64,000 nt of DNA, taken from assembly GCF_042688385.1 (NCBI RefSeq), contig NZ_JBHUPY010000005.1:372001-436000 (forward strand). Reading direction: 5' to 3'. Below the pieces are notes generated by a model that had not been told where the DNA came from, did no database searches, and saw only the letters and a program-made list of their open reading frames with translations. Below, one piece after another: positions 10,601 through 18,786 of the stretch; position 1 is the first letter of the stretch; each line of letters starts with the position of its first letter. The DNA is from Herpetosiphon sp042688385. GTDB lineage: Bacteria; Chloroflexota; Chloroflexia; Chloroflexales; Herpetosiphonaceae. The position numbers and the translations under genes are program-made.

Positions 10601-12794
10601 AGAGAAATCCGATCAGCCATTGTTCTTTGCCAGCTTGTCGAGTGCTACTGCTGAGGTTGGGCAATTGGTCAATCTGCAACTAAGCCCATTGATTGATACT
10701 GCTCCTGGTAGCTACGAAGTCTTGGTGCATGCGGCGAGCGCTGGCTATACCCAAACGATTCCATTGTATGTTACGGTGCAAGCCAACGACCTGACTACTG
10801 ATGTGGCGATGGGCTACGAGGGTTTGGCCGAAGGCTATGTGGTTGCAGGCGAAAGCTATAGCTACATCCTTGCACCGAAGAATATTAGCCTTAATCCAGC
10901 GCGTGATGTCATCGTAACTGATCGCATGCTGAATAATACATTGGTGACGCTTGCTGGCGCTGATGGTTGTGGCGTGGCGACAAATGGTTCAACAACAAGC
11001 TTGAGTTGTAGCCTTGGCGATATTGACGCTGGCAGCCAAAATAGCGCCAAAACGCTGACTTGGCAGGTCAAGCCCGATGTTGCTGAAGGCACCTTGATCT
11101 CGCATACCAGTGAGTTGTTGGTCAACGATACGACAATTAGCGAAACCTCTGCGATTGATAATCGTGGCGAAGTGGCCTTTACGGTCGAACGCTTATCGGA
11201 TCTCGATTTGACGGTTGACTATGCAGACGTGGTGAATGCTGGCGAATTGGCCACCCTTACCGCGACAATTACCAATCCTGGGCCATCGGTTGCCGCCGAA
11301 ACGGTCTTAGAATTCTATCTGCCAGCAGGTACGAGCTTGCATAATGCCAGTGTTGGCTGTATTCAAGAAGCTGAATTGGTCAGTTGTCAGTTGGGAAGTT
11401 TGACAGTTGGTCAGGTCGCAACGGTTGCGGTGACGCTCAAGATTAATCCTGATCAACGGGAATATCTTGAAACCTTGGTCGCTGTTGATAGCGATTCGTA
11501 TGATGAGGATTTGAACAATAACGCCGTTTACACCTTCGCTGAGGTTGCAGCTGCTGCTGATTTAGCCGTCACGATTACGCCAAATCGCAGCGCAATCAAC
11601 GAAGGCGAAGCCGTTGAGTATCTGGTGACCATCATCAACCAAGGCTCAGCTACCGCCAATAATTTGCAAATCGAACTTGATTTGCCTGCTGAAGCCGATA
11701 TTATTGAGCTGCGGATTGGCAATGTGTTGGATCTGCCTGAGCAATTGATGCTTGCACCTGGCGCAAGTTTGACCGCAACGATTGGCATTCTCTATCCTGA
11801 AGACGACGCTGGCACGCCAATCAGCATTCAAGCAACCGCCTTGGCCGATGAAGCGAGCGCTGTAACAGCCACGAGTGCCAATCTCAGCGTGGCGAATCTA
11901 GCTCCAACTGGGCTGTTTACCAACACCATGGTTGTCAACGAAGGCGAGTTTGGCGTGCTCGCAGTGATGATCGACGATGCTGGAACCAGCTACGATCCAT
12001 TGAGCGTCGCTTGGGATTTGGATAACGATGGGGCGTTTGACGATTCGAACACGGCAATTACGCGCTTTGATGCACGCTCGATTGATGGAACCACGACTCG
12101 TCCAGTTGCGGTCAAGATTCTTGATGATGATGGCGGCGAAACGATTCTGAATGGCACGGTGATTGTGCGCAATGTTGCGCCAATGGTTGCTGCTGGCCCT
12201 GATCAATTCCAAATCTATAACGAGCAATTTACCCTTGATTTGGCCTTGAGCGATCCATTTGCCAACGATACCAAGACCGCCAGCATTGATTGGGGCGATG
12301 GGGTGATTGATACGCTGCCGCTGGCTGCCCAAGTGACAGCTGCTAGCGCAGACCATACCTATGCCACCATTGGCAAATATGCCACCAAGGTTTGTGTGAC
12401 TGACGATAACCAAGGCCAAGGTTGTGATGAAGTGGTGTTGTATGCCATGTGTCGCGATAATGGACTCTTGGTGCGGATCGTTCAACAAAACACCCAGATT
12501 AGCATTATTTTGGAGAATGCAAGTGGGAACGTGGCAATTCCGGCAGGTATGCCATTGACCCTGTATCATGGCAATACGGTCTTGCAAAGCTTTGTGCTCG
12601 AGCAGCCGTTGGCGGTTGGGGCTTCGCGTACGCTCAACTATACCTGGGCCAATGCCCCATTGAGCGCAACCCTGCGGGTTGCCACCGACGATAACGGTAC
12701 TGGCACAAAATCGACCGATTTCTGTTCGGGTAGTGTCTACAAGTGGGCGATTAACACGACGATCTATGCTCCGGTAATTATGGTTAATCGCTAA
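4614..12794 (+). CDS. Giant exported multidomain protein (DUF11, repeats, Fn3-like, PKD)
   Basis: A 2,726-residue predicted cell-surface or secreted protein, starting at ATG 4614 behind AAGGGAGC. The signal peptide spans about residues 1-34 (RLSLILLLGLQLVV, then SSAAPN). Rough order: low-complexity A/P linker to about 240; DUF11-type domain at 258-350; a beta-rich region at about 400-1330 with at least four degenerate copies of a 135-155-residue unit (near 570, 724, 875 and 1009; core IAGxxLxxKxAxxxxxxVK then GFSIGGG); Fn3-like segments at about 1530-1755; Ig-like segments at about 1760-2050; three DUF11-like domains at 2059-2428; two PKD-like domains at 2430-2612 (WDLDNDGAFD; SIDWGDG). The C-terminus is TTIYAPVIMVNR, reminiscent of the YLPLV-type tails of Chloroflexota secreted proteins. 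Adhesion or sheath structure is plausible, but no catalytic motif was seen. Confidence 0.85.
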   Translation: MIRETSRFARAVRLSLILLLGLQLVVHPQTSSAAPNPAAASPAQAQATGLIRGKTEALDPYLQRVAATDPDLFQEAALLAVQDVFNGTLPEVAGDKAIEEQISYYLNRVALGLPMHPSINDPAVSSALQADAYLWENNQAAIGATWQMTARPDTNPQAFAQEFDALANAQMPAAVANSPRTETPALAVVEPALDPAETVLMPVLPSSPARPKARSVGLSSPAMTQFLASLPSQQAEADFSELQIQPQVAINNPVQTPYAKLAITATAPLATSFDELITYTVTISNTGGQAASAVEMTQRLPANGIFQAPVNGCLLKDVDQVICTVGNLNVNQTKTYEIPVKMQGNGILTSTLTVKDSLIINPDTKPASIKVTTAVTSTKRTQQEVGKIVIAAEEFTTFFGETEASGAVEIGFKKNGKYTYHLRLGPDDKIKWDAVGTPTIVTTYGSVSQIEENFPLFKGDFEIDVSKDKPFITPSPTITPTIKHLAGFQLLGSAVISDVAILSGEAGFMTELKVSLPGISTTSKLTPTTKITTSGILTGTNPVSGTVKQNTLRLTGLIKPGGKGEAKIDEFEMFFAGLKVKVKDATFSGDKIKVKQALLTMPKQLGELTGIVAQIEVTSKSITFGGVGVKIPLPNIYPLGKPTTSTNPLSSTSLLAQTAALSQTGAYTPAIAFIKNSATIMYDSKDGFSLQIDSTLDLHVASNDRKIPVELKIDWQGNVKGTIKKLELKIAGHDLEMKDVVISNSGLKVDEASFTITFPSEKKQEPNASAGAPKEGDKKKEDKKLTITVKKVSITKNGFAIGEGAIASDLPDFGLGESIRFTKNKVKFVVTNPITDPAMELELEGTLKVLIKSSEMETKFSAKWDKKGKFSGKLKELTLTVASSKLELKNVEFNTQRFSTNSASLTLPAFLGSTKIILTKVVIDENGLSFGDAAVKIPVKFTIGKENGEPSPTNSVTISGTLGLDFKQDKSYSFVFAGKVSITLASQTAEAEGMVQIDKDGKVTGSVDSFELTIAGMKLAIKEASIENGTVKAREATFAIPKEWGGLSVSVYNIEISKEGFSIGGGSFKLPEIKVGDMSLSLEGTLKKEGNGWIIAAGGELKLPNASGAGCSGLGVSVEIFAGSNQTVAMRIVPASADAINAFQLRKVGVVLKCTIPLGTSGFDLTRIEGTVTLTSNVTKIEMKATIESKMGIGSFRAVTADGNMSMEYVKNPYKFEIGIGASMKIFSMFEAARASAKMRFTDGAVPFLFTAEMNINAVIARGNMKLTAWTKDGAFNLVGRIYGEVGVKRGALVDSCWRVWLPFRTREVCLRIPSDDFFIGAGMEFGKFKRGNGDTWGFKASVNIAGANYGIYVDTNGRFSVGNVDDYRLIDAPSLRRARYLHDLNAKQQLNRASLSAEDAALFNDYSFNNQEIIISTVEMTRPGDLMLSMLRSVSDSDLQVSLVRPDGLRITGSNPSGNVTFNEVFVDPRDIRDPITQAPDLTSPPMIQTSLNVTNAELGQWKLVLQRAPAFDFIINVSGTVYGPPIEKLAVSNQNDSNNLVDLAWMQSTPYTATATIYASQDTITDTASYTKTNNFLRADGIMATETITVDVGTVTKFGGYPLASFDYAEGVQNASETLDLSSLKSGVYNLWLEVNDGQNPPSRQYFPNTVSVLHELQPTWTSTTVITPGYGSLDIAWEPHPNPDIDGYEIHVRSQNDQFDEDLSIIDVGDADTQIVTGLTGGKAYDVMIVGYDSGTGRTSESSFAAATPLVAPFSISANPSGLTLDAGVAGTTNLTIASSVNPYPEQVFLEIAELPEGFAAQINTPILTPTLAGVQSSVVLTPAASLLGGTYTVTLVALSNGSERYLNIPVTVREPDFSLRTSVDNLTLTNFNSTSVEIDATYQFSERDEIFVDVVDMPVGVDWSFTRSSFMPGEKTRLILTDTLDLEYGDYPITLLAFDNEHAYTKTLNLAVTGFYVEAVENQAARPHEVGAPYVLTVDGNDWNQPIELTIEEKSDQPLFFASLSSATAEVGQLVNLQLSPLIDTAPGSYEVLVHAASAGYTQTIPLYVTVQANDLTTDVAMGYEGLAEGYVVAGESYSYILAPKNISLNPARDVIVTDRMLNNTLVTLAGADGCGVATNGSTTSLSCSLGDIDAGSQNSAKTLTWQVKPDVAEGTLISHTSELLVNDTTISETSAIDNRGEVAFTVERLSDLDLTVDYADVVNAGELATLTATITNPGPSVAAETVLEFYLPAGTSLHNASVGCIQEAELVSCQLGSLTVGQVATVAVTLKINPDQREYLETLVAVDSDSYDEDLNNNAVYTFAEVAAAADLAVTITPNRSAINEGEAVEYLVTIINQGSATANNLQIELDLPAEADIIELRIGNVLDLPEQLMLAPGASLTATIGILYPEDDAGTPISIQATALADEASAVTATSANLSVANLAPTGLFTNTMVVNEGEFGVLAVMIDDAGTSYDPLSVAWDLDNDGAFDDSNTAITRFDARSIDGTTTRPVAVKILDDDGGETILNGTVIVRNVAPMVAAGPDQFQIYNEQFTLDLALSDPFANDTKTASIDWGDGVIDTLPLAAQVTAASADHTYATIGKYATKVCVTDDNQGQGCDEVVLYAMCRDNGLLVRIVQQNTQISIILENASGNVAIPAGMPLTLYHGNTVLQSFVLEQPLAVGASRTLNYTWANAPLSATLRVATDDNGTGTKSTDFCSGSVYKWAINTTIYAPVIMVNR

Positions 12795-12838
12795 TTGCGC
12801 TGATTACTCTTGCTCGTTTGCGGGCGAGGCCATCACTA

Positions 12839-12897
12839 TAAAAAACCTGACTGGGGGCTGGAATGCTTGCTTATTCCGGCCCCTGGTTGCATTTTTA
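12839..12897. terminator. Bidirectional intrinsic terminator
   Basis: A strong stem-loop, GGGGCTGGAAT paired with ATTCCGGCCCC around a short loop, has AAAAAA on its left and ATTTTTAA on its right. It sits between the convergent ends of the giant protein gene and the LOG-family gene, so it can end transcription from both sides. Confidence 0.75.
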
Positions 12898-12925
12898 AGC
12901 AGCGTGGGGGAATTGCGCGCTAGGT

Positions 12926-13528
12926 TTACAATTCATCGCGTTCGAGCCATTTGGCAATGCTGGTTGGCGCTTTGAAATTGGTCACATCGTGGAGCACTTC
13001 ATCAAGCGTTGTGCGAATTGAGATAAAGCGCCGATGTTCTGGAGCTACAAAGCCTTGACTGACCGCCGCTTCGATAAAGGTCAGCAGCGGGTCGTAATAG
13101 CCTTTGACATTCCAGACCACAATTGGTTTGGCATGAATGCCAAGCTGGGCCCAGGTTAAAATCTCAAATAATTCCTCGAACGTGCCTAAACCACCGGGAA
13201 GCGCGATAAAGGCGTTTGAGCGTTCGGCCATCATTGCTTTGCGTTCGTGCATACTGCGCACAACAAAGCGTTGCGATAAACGGGGGTGGGCAACTTCTTT
13301 CAAAAACAGGCCATCGGGAATAATGCCCTCGACATAGCCGCCAGCTTCCAGCGCGCTATTCGCCAAGATACCCATCAAGCCATTTGAAGAACCACCATAG
13401 ACTAAACCGAACCCGCGTTGCGCGGTAGCGATTCCAAGTTCCCTAGCAGCATTGCTATAGTCGGGTTGCGCTCCATTGCGCGAACCACAGAACACACACA
13501 CACTAAATCCTGGTCGTTTGGTTGTCAT
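12926..13528 (-). CDS. LOG-family protein (cytokinin riboside 5'-monophosphate phosphoribohydrolase type)
   Basis: A 200-residue member of the LOG/TIGR00730 family. These enzymes hydrolyse nucleoside 5'-monophosphates to free base and ribose 5-phosphate. FSVCVFCGSRNG is the N-terminal strand. GLVYGGSSNGLMG corresponds to the nucleotide loop and PGGLGTFEELFE is the family catalytic signature. RSMHERKAMM is also typical. I start at ATG 13528, with AAGGAG upstream, because it begins right before the conserved fold; a start at 13573 would add 15 unconserved residues. It is a single gene facing the giant protein gene. It could act in base salvage rather than hormone synthesis. Confidence 0.9.
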   Translation of the reverse strand: MTTKRPGFSVCVFCGSRNGAQPDYSNAARELGIATAQRGFGLVYGGSSNGLMGILANSALEAGGYVEGIIPDGLFLKEVAHPRLSQRFVVRSMHERKAMMAERSNAFIALPGGLGTFEELFEILTWAQLGIHAKPIVVWNVKGYYDPLLTFIEAAVSQGFVAPEHRRFISIRTTLDEVLHDVTNFKAPTSIAKWLERDEL

Positions 13529-13761
13529 GCCAATTCTGCTCCTTGTGTTGTTGCCTGCGGCACATCTCATCATAGCATGGAACCGCTTACAATGAACTAT
13601 GCGCGATTCAAATTAATCATTTGCGATGTGAAATAATTTTTTTGCAGTAAAGTTTGCTATACAAACACGATATAATGATTAAGCTCCATGCTGATTCATC
13701 GTTATTAAATGGTGATGCGCCGCTCGGCTTTGCGGCCAATTGCAACCCAGAAGGAATAGAA

Positions 13762-14421
13762 ATGGTTAATCCCGAGAAAGTGCTGCAAACGTTGCAGATT
13801 TTGCGCGAACGCTTTGGACCACGGGTGCTGCACAGCCAACGCGATCCGCTTGATGAATTGGTTTTGACGATTCTTTCGCAAAATACCTCTGATCGTAATA
13901 GCGGGCGGGCTTTTCGCGAACTCAAAGGGCGCTATCCAAGCTGGGCCTCAGTGCTCAATGCCGAAGCAAGCGAGCTCGAAGAAACGATTCGGGTTGGCGG
14001 CTTGGCCAAAATCAAAGCAGCCCGCATTCAAAATACCTTGGCTGTCATTTTAGAGCAACGCGGCGAATTTAGCCTCGATTTTTTGCGCGATTTGAGCCTC
14101 CACGAGGCGCGAGCTTGGTTGACTGCCTTGCCCGGCATCGGCCCCAAAACTGCTGGCTGCGTGCTTTGTTTTGCCTGCAATCAGCCAGCCATGATTGTTG
14201 ATACCCATATTCATCGCGTGGCCAAACGCATTGGCATGATCGGCCCCAAAGTTTCGGCAGATGCAGCACATGATTTGTTGGAAGCAGTTGTGCCAGACGA
14301 TCAAATGTATCAGTTTCATGTCAGTGTTTTGCTGCATGGCCGTCAAATTTGTCATGCCCAACGCCCAGCCTGCGAGCGCTGCCCACTCACCGAGATTTGC
14401 GATTTTTATCAAGCGCGGTAA
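13762..14421 (+). CDS. nth: Endonuclease III (DNA glycosylase/AP lyase)
   Basis: A 219-residue base-excision repair enzyme that removes oxidised pyrimidines and nicks at abasic sites. The helix-hairpin-helix LPGIGPKTAG carries the catalytic lysine at about K129, and VDTHIHRVAKR carries the catalytic aspartate at about D147. Four cysteines in the C-x6-C-x2-C-x5-C spacing (CHAQRPACERCPLTEIC) bind a [4Fe-4S] cluster. The length matches the family (E. coli Nth has 211). ATG 13762 follows AGAAGGA; an upstream TTG at 13654 would add 36 unconserved residues. No neighbour is clearly linked to it. Confidence 0.95.
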   Translation: MVNPEKVLQTLQILRERFGPRVLHSQRDPLDELVLTILSQNTSDRNSGRAFRELKGRYPSWASVLNAEASELEETIRVGGLAKIKAARIQNTLAVILEQRGEFSLDFLRDLSLHEARAWLTALPGIGPKTAGCVLCFACNQPAMIVDTHIHRVAKRIGMIGPKVSADAAHDLLEAVVPDDQMYQFHVSVLLHGRQICHAQRPACERCPLTEICDFYQAR

Positions 14422-14780
14422 ATGGGGGTCAGGGGCTAGGGGTCAGGGATCGGGAGTTACGCAACCGCGAAGATCGCGAAGAACGCGAAGCACTAATAGC
14501 ATCAATTTTGGCGTGCAGCTAGCGGAAGAACAGTCCACGAAGAAACATTTGGGGATTGGGATCTGTGCAACCGCGAAGATCGCGAAGCGTCGATAGCACA
14601 ACGTTTGGCGTACAAGCAGCGTAAGAATAATCCACGAAGAAACATTTGGGGGTGCAGGGGGCTGAAAACTCCCTGCGTCTCCCGCCGGCGGCGGGACGGA
14701 AGGGTGGCGAAACGATGATTAGGGATCAGTTATTGGGGGTCAGGGATCAGCAGTGCAGAAACCACCGCGCTGCGAAACTA
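14422..14780. repeat. Repeat-filled intergenic stretch (family A copy inverted, plus short tracts)
   Basis: No gene is seen. The stretch holds GGGGTCAGGG-type tracts, two runs of GCGAAGATCGCGAAG, an AAACATTTGGGG piece near 14545 and a full inverted copy of repeat family A at about 14634-14722 (AAACATTTGGGGG to GGACGGAAGGGTGGCG). The same three motif types occur in the gaps at 1.5, 18.9 and 36.2 kb. The remaining bases up to 14950 are AT-rich without clear structure. Confidence 0.7.
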
Positions 14781-14952
14781 TTTGCGAGAGTATAAGCACA
14801 AGCAATCGTTGAATTGACAATTGATTAGCAAGAATGTGAGCAACAAAAACGATTGCGCTCAACACAAAATCTTTGCTTCAAACAGTTTGTTCGCCAATAA
14901 AACATATTCACATAGGTGCTAGCATGATTTAATCATCTTGCTCATGCGATTG

Positions 14953-15001
14953 TTGTGAAAATAGGCTGAATCTGCTAAGATACGCTCTGAAACCGGTTCC
15001 A
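14953..15001 (+). promoter_or_regulatory. Promoter with LacI-type operator upstream of the beta-glucosidase gene
   Basis: A -35 TTGTGA (14953-14958) and -10 TAAGAT (14976-14981) are 17 bp apart. TGAAACCGGTTCCA (14988-15001), a near-palindrome with a central CG typical of LacI/GalR operators, sits at the expected transcription start. A repressor bound there would block initiation. The operator differs from the TGTAAG-type sites in front of the LacI gene at 19462, so another family member may act here. Confidence 0.65.
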
Positions 15002-15130
15002 AACATGGTTTTAAGCGAAATCAAGCAAAAAAGCCCATTGCCAAGCGTCGCAACCTACCGTACAATAGCGGGCGTGGGGCAATGCGGCTAGAGTATGCAG
15101 ACACTGCATGTCTGTAAGGAGTACTCCGGC

Positions 15131-16489
15131 ATGACTCAGCGTGCTTTTCCTTCCGATTTCCTCTGGGGTTCCGCTACATCGTCGTATCAAATTGAGGGCG
15201 CTGCGTTTGCCGATGGCCGTAGCGAATCAATTTGGGATCGTTTTTGCAAACAACCTGGCGCTATTCTTGACCAATCAAACGGTGATATTGCCTGCGATCA
15301 TTACAATCGCTATCGTGATGACGTGGCGTTGATGGCGCGTTTGGGCTTGCAAGCCTATCGTTTTTCGGTGGCTTGGCCGCGCGTCTTGCCAAACGGACGC
15401 GGCGCGATCAATCAGGCAGGCTTGGATTTCTATCGACGCTTGGTTGATGAACTGTTGCAACATAATATTCGGCCATTTGTAACGCTCTATCACTGGGATT
15501 TGCCCCAAATTCTCGAAGATCAAGGCGGCTGGCCAGTGCGAGCCACTGCTGAAGCCTTTGTTGAATATGCCGATGCGGTTAGCCGCGCGTTGGGCGATAC
15601 TGTCAAAGATTGGATTACCCATAACGAGCCATGGTGCGCTGGCTTGCTTGGCTACCAAAATGGCGAGCACGCTCCAGGCCGCAAAAATTGGAACGACGGC
15701 CTCAAGGCCAGCCACCACTTGTTGCTTTCCCACGGCTGGGCTGTCGATGTGATTCGGCGCAACGTTCCCCAAGCCAGCGTTGGCATTACCCTCAACTTTA
15801 CGCCAGCCATGCCTGCTTCACGTAGCACCGAAGATCTGAATGCCACCCGCCATTTCGATGGCTTCTTCAATCGTTGGTTCCTCGACCCAGTGTATGGCCG
15901 CGAATATCCCGCCGATATGGTGCGCGATTACACTGAGCTTGGCTATTTGCCCAATGGCCTCGATTTCGTCCAAGATGGCGATTACAAGGCGATGGCTGCA
16001 ACCACCGATTTCTTGGGCGTAAACTATTACAGCCGCGCTGTGCTTCACGATCCCAAAACTGGCACTGCGCCCAAACTCGATTCGGAATACACCGATATTG
16101 GCTGGGAAGTTTATCCTCAAGGCTTAGGCGATTTGCTCAAGCGCTTGGCATTTGCCTACAACCCAGGCAAAATCTATGTGACTGAAAATGGTGCTAGCTA
16201 CAACGATGGCCCCGATGCTAATGGCGAAGTCAACGATACCCGCCGTACTCAGTATTTGCACGATCACCTGAGCGTTTGCTCCGATGCAATCGCCGCTGGC
16301 GTGCCCTTGGCTGGCTACTTCGTTTGGTCATTGATGGATAACTTTGAATGGGCCAAGGGCTATAGCCAACGCTTCGGCGTGGTTTGGGTCAATTACGAAA
16401 CCCAAGAACGGATTCCCAAGGCCAGCGCCCACTGGTATAGCCGCGTGGTCAAGGCCAATGCAGTGCAACCATTGGAAGTTCTAGCCTAA
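15131..16489 (+). CDS. Beta-glucosidase, glycoside hydrolase family 1
   Basis: A 452-residue GH1 retaining beta-glycosidase, probably cytoplasmic since no signal peptide is present. FPSDFLWGSATSSYQIEGA is the family N-terminal signature. THNEPW holds the acid/base Glu at about residue 166, and YVTENGA holds the nucleophile at about residue 352. WSLMDNFEWAKGYSQRFG is the usual aglycone-side loop. ATG 15131 follows AAGGAG; the upstream in-frame TTG/ATG-like codons are not needed. The likely substrate is cellobiose or another beta-glucoside delivered by an oligosaccharide transporter such as the one at 20.6-26.5 kb. A LacI-type operator in the promoter suggests sugar induction. Confidence 0.95.
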   Translation: MTQRAFPSDFLWGSATSSYQIEGAAFADGRSESIWDRFCKQPGAILDQSNGDIACDHYNRYRDDVALMARLGLQAYRFSVAWPRVLPNGRGAINQAGLDFYRRLVDELLQHNIRPFVTLYHWDLPQILEDQGGWPVRATAEAFVEYADAVSRALGDTVKDWITHNEPWCAGLLGYQNGEHAPGRKNWNDGLKASHHLLLSHGWAVDVIRRNVPQASVGITLNFTPAMPASRSTEDLNATRHFDGFFNRWFLDPVYGREYPADMVRDYTELGYLPNGLDFVQDGDYKAMAATTDFLGVNYYSRAVLHDPKTGTAPKLDSEYTDIGWEVYPQGLGDLLKRLAFAYNPGKIYVTENGASYNDGPDANGEVNDTRRTQYLHDHLSVCSDAIAAGVPLAGYFVWSLMDNFEWAKGYSQRFGVVWVNYETQERIPKASAHWYSRVVKANAVQPLEVLA

Positions 16490-17818
16490 TTAAGTTTTCG
16501 TGGTGGCGGATTTGCGCTTGCTGATCCGCCACCGTCCGTAGCACGCACCCAAGCCAACCCCAAACCACAATCCTATCCATCCTAGGGTTCGCCACGGCCA
16601 ACTTGCGCCCTGCAAGGCTAATGGCTGGCGATATTCCATGCGTTTGGCGGCAAATTGCGCACTTGCTTGATCTTGATCTGTCGCAAATCGGCCAAGTGCC
16701 AAGCCAAAATAATTGCTATTTTGGGCCAAATCGATGCGTTCATAGCCGATGTTATGCTGTTGCGCCCATGTTTTGGCTGGTTGATTTGCCCCAAAGCCGA
16801 GCAAACTATCGATTGTAGGCGTTGCTTCAGCCTGGTAACGTGGAATCAATTGCACGCCATGGGCTGAACGAATGCTTGGCTCAGCAGCAATTGTGCGAAA
16901 ATCATAGACCCACGAACCAGTATAGACATCAAAAAACGCCGCTAGCGCTAGCTCGTCAATTCCCTGCTCAAGCCAAACGCCCATGGTTTTTTTAGGCCAA
17001 TAGAATGCTGCATTTAGCAGATACACGCTATCGCTTGGTGCGATGCGATAGGCTTGCATGGTAGCGCTTGCAAGATAACGCTGATCTGCATAATTAATTG
17101 CTTGAGTAAGGTTTTGGCGCACTGCTGAACCATGGGTTTTTTGCAAAAAATAGAGGGTTGCATCAATCCCTGAGGTTAACCCAGCGGTAGTGATGATCTG
17201 CTGATTTGTATCGACATAACGTTGATTATCTTGCCATTGCACCTGTGGATAACGCTGCGCCAACCGAGCAAGATCGGCCCAATGCGCCGTGGCAGGCAAG
17301 CCATCGAGCAAGCCACTTTCGGCTAGAACTTCAGCTCCGGTGCACCATGCCATTAAAATGCTGGCTGGCTGGAGTTGTTGGCGTAGCCATGCCAAAACTG
17401 GCTGATTTTCGCGCGCTTGAATATCGGTAATTGCTGGCACGATAATCAGCGCTGGCGGTTGATCAAGCAGCGCCGCTACGCTAGCAAACGAGTGATCAGG
17501 CAGCACATCCAGCCCACCGCTCACGCTACGTACGCTCGTCGTTTCAGCGACAATATACAGATTGTACAGGCCAGTTTTGGCTAATAAGGCATACGGGGCG
17601 AGCACATCGGTAATTTCGCTGACCGTATTGCCTAGCACGATCAGCGCGGTAGGTTTTTGGGCATCGTGATGATTTGGTTGCATTTGAATGTTGGGATTAT
17701 TGTTGCGCATACTCATGGCAATTTGCATTGAGTAATAGCTACCAACGCTAGCGGCAAGGGTTAATGGCAGGCAGGCGAGCAGTAGGTAGCTCACACTGCG
17801 CAAAAGATGTTTTAACAT
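16490..17818 (-). CDS. Membrane-anchored DJ-1/PfpI-domain protein
   Basis: A 442-residue protein with a hydrophobic N-terminal segment (about residues 8-28) and a C-terminal membrane helix (about 410-430) followed by a basic tail. The stretch in between is probably extracytoplasmic. Residues 60-240 form a DJ-1/PfpI domain, with the nucleophile-elbow region ILMAWCTGAEVLAESGLLDG. The domain is clearly homologous to the N-terminal domain of the regulator encoded just upstream (shared pattern QRYPxxxxxxNxxYxxxxQIIT(T/S)AGxxxGID). The gene overlaps that regulator by 7 bp, so they are co-translated. It may be a sensor or effector partner of the regulator; a ligand is not predictable. Convergent with the beta-glucosidase gene, with no spacer. 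Confidence 0.75.
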   Translation of the reverse strand: MLKHLLRSVSYLLLACLPLTLAASVGSYYSMQIAMSMRNNNPNIQMQPNHHDAQKPTALIVLGNTVSEITDVLAPYALLAKTGLYNLYIVAETTSVRSVSGGLDVLPDHSFASVAALLDQPPALIIVPAITDIQARENQPVLAWLRQQLQPASILMAWCTGAEVLAESGLLDGLPATAHWADLARLAQRYPQVQWQDNQRYVDTNQQIITTAGLTSGIDATLYFLQKTHGSAVRQNLTQAINYADQRYLASATMQAYRIAPSDSVYLLNAAFYWPKKTMGVWLEQGIDELALAAFFDVYTGSWVYDFRTIAAEPSIRSAHGVQLIPRYQAEATPTIDSLLGFGANQPAKTWAQQHNIGYERIDLAQNSNYFGLALGRFATDQDQASAQFAAKRMEYRQPLALQGASWPWRTLGWIGLWFGVGLGACYGRWRISKRKSATTKT

Positions 17819-18786
17819 GAAACTGGCTCCTGATGATGGCGATGTTGCGTGGGCGTTGTGCCAAAATTGCGCTGCCAAAGCCGCCGAAAATGACGTGCAT
17901 CACTAAAGCCTACTTGTTGCGCAACCTGCTCAATGCTCCAGGCTGGATTATTGAGTAAGGTCGCAGCAAGTTCGAGCCGCAGTTGTTGCTGATAGCCAAT
18001 CGGGGTTAGACCAATGCTTGCGCGAAACGCTCGATTCAGTGAACGCACGCTGAGTTTGGCAATGTCAGCCAGCTGTTCGAGGCTAATAGCTTTGCTAACA
18101 TGCTCGGCCAAATAATCTTGGGCACGATGCACCCCAAGATGCAGATGATTGCGATATTGCAAATAGATGCTGTGCTGGGCTTGTTGGCCGCTGCGCCGCA
18201 AATACAGCACTAATTGACGGGCAATTTTGGCGACGATTAATGAGCCATAATCTTGCTCAACCAGCGCAAGTGCCAAATCAATCCCTGTGCTAATGCCTGC
18301 GCTAGTGATAATTTGCCCAGCTTGAAGGTATAACACATTGGCACGAACATGGGCTTTGGGGTAGCGCTGTTGTAATAATTCAATTGCAGACCAATGGGTG
18401 GTACATGCGCGCTGATCGAGCAGCCCAGCCTCGCCCAGCACAAATGCGCCGCTACAAATTGCCGCGATTCGACAGCCAAGTGCCGCCGCAGTTTGCAGCC
18501 ACTGAATGATGGCTGGATCGATTGGCTGTGCTTGGTTTGCATAGGCATCAAGTTGTACTCCTGGAATTAAAATCGTGGCCTCAGACTGTAATTCAACTAA
18601 GCCCGATTGGGTTTGTAGCACTAAACCTTGGGCACTCACGACGCTAGAATCTATACCACAAAACTGTAATTGATAGCCTGCGCCTTGCAAGCTTGCTTCA
18701 TAAAACACTTGGCTTGGCCCCGCGCAATCGAGCAATTGTACTGCTGGCAACAGCAACACATAAATTGGCCTGCTAATCTCTGTCAT
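17812..18786 (-). CDS. GlxA-type transcriptional regulator (DJ-1/PfpI plus AraC HTH)
   Basis: A 324-residue regulator. Residues 1-195 form a DJ-1/PfpI domain (PAVQLLDCAGPSQVF near the start; IAAICSGAFVLGEAGLLD at the elbow). Residues 225-320 form the paired AraC helix-turn-helix (ISLEQLADIAKLSVRSLNRA; WSIEQVAQQVGFSDARHFRR). GlxA-like proteins bind small ligands with the first domain. It overlaps the downstream membrane protein gene, and the shared DJ-1 fold suggests a functional pair from duplication. Targets are unknown; autoregulation is likely for this family. Confidence 0.88.
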   Translation of the reverse strand: MTEISRPIYVLLLPAVQLLDCAGPSQVFYEASLQGAGYQLQFCGIDSSVVSAQGLVLQTQSGLVELQSEATILIPGVQLDAYANQAQPIDPAIIQWLQTAAALGCRIAAICSGAFVLGEAGLLDQRACTTHWSAIELLQQRYPKAHVRANVLYLQAGQIITSAGISTGIDLALALVEQDYGSLIVAKIARQLVLYLRRSGQQAQHSIYLQYRNHLHLGVHRAQDYLAEHVSKAISLEQLADIAKLSVRSLNRAFRASIGLTPIGYQQQLRLELAATLLNNPAWSIEQVAQQVGFSDARHFRRLWQRNFGTTPTQHRHHQEPVSC

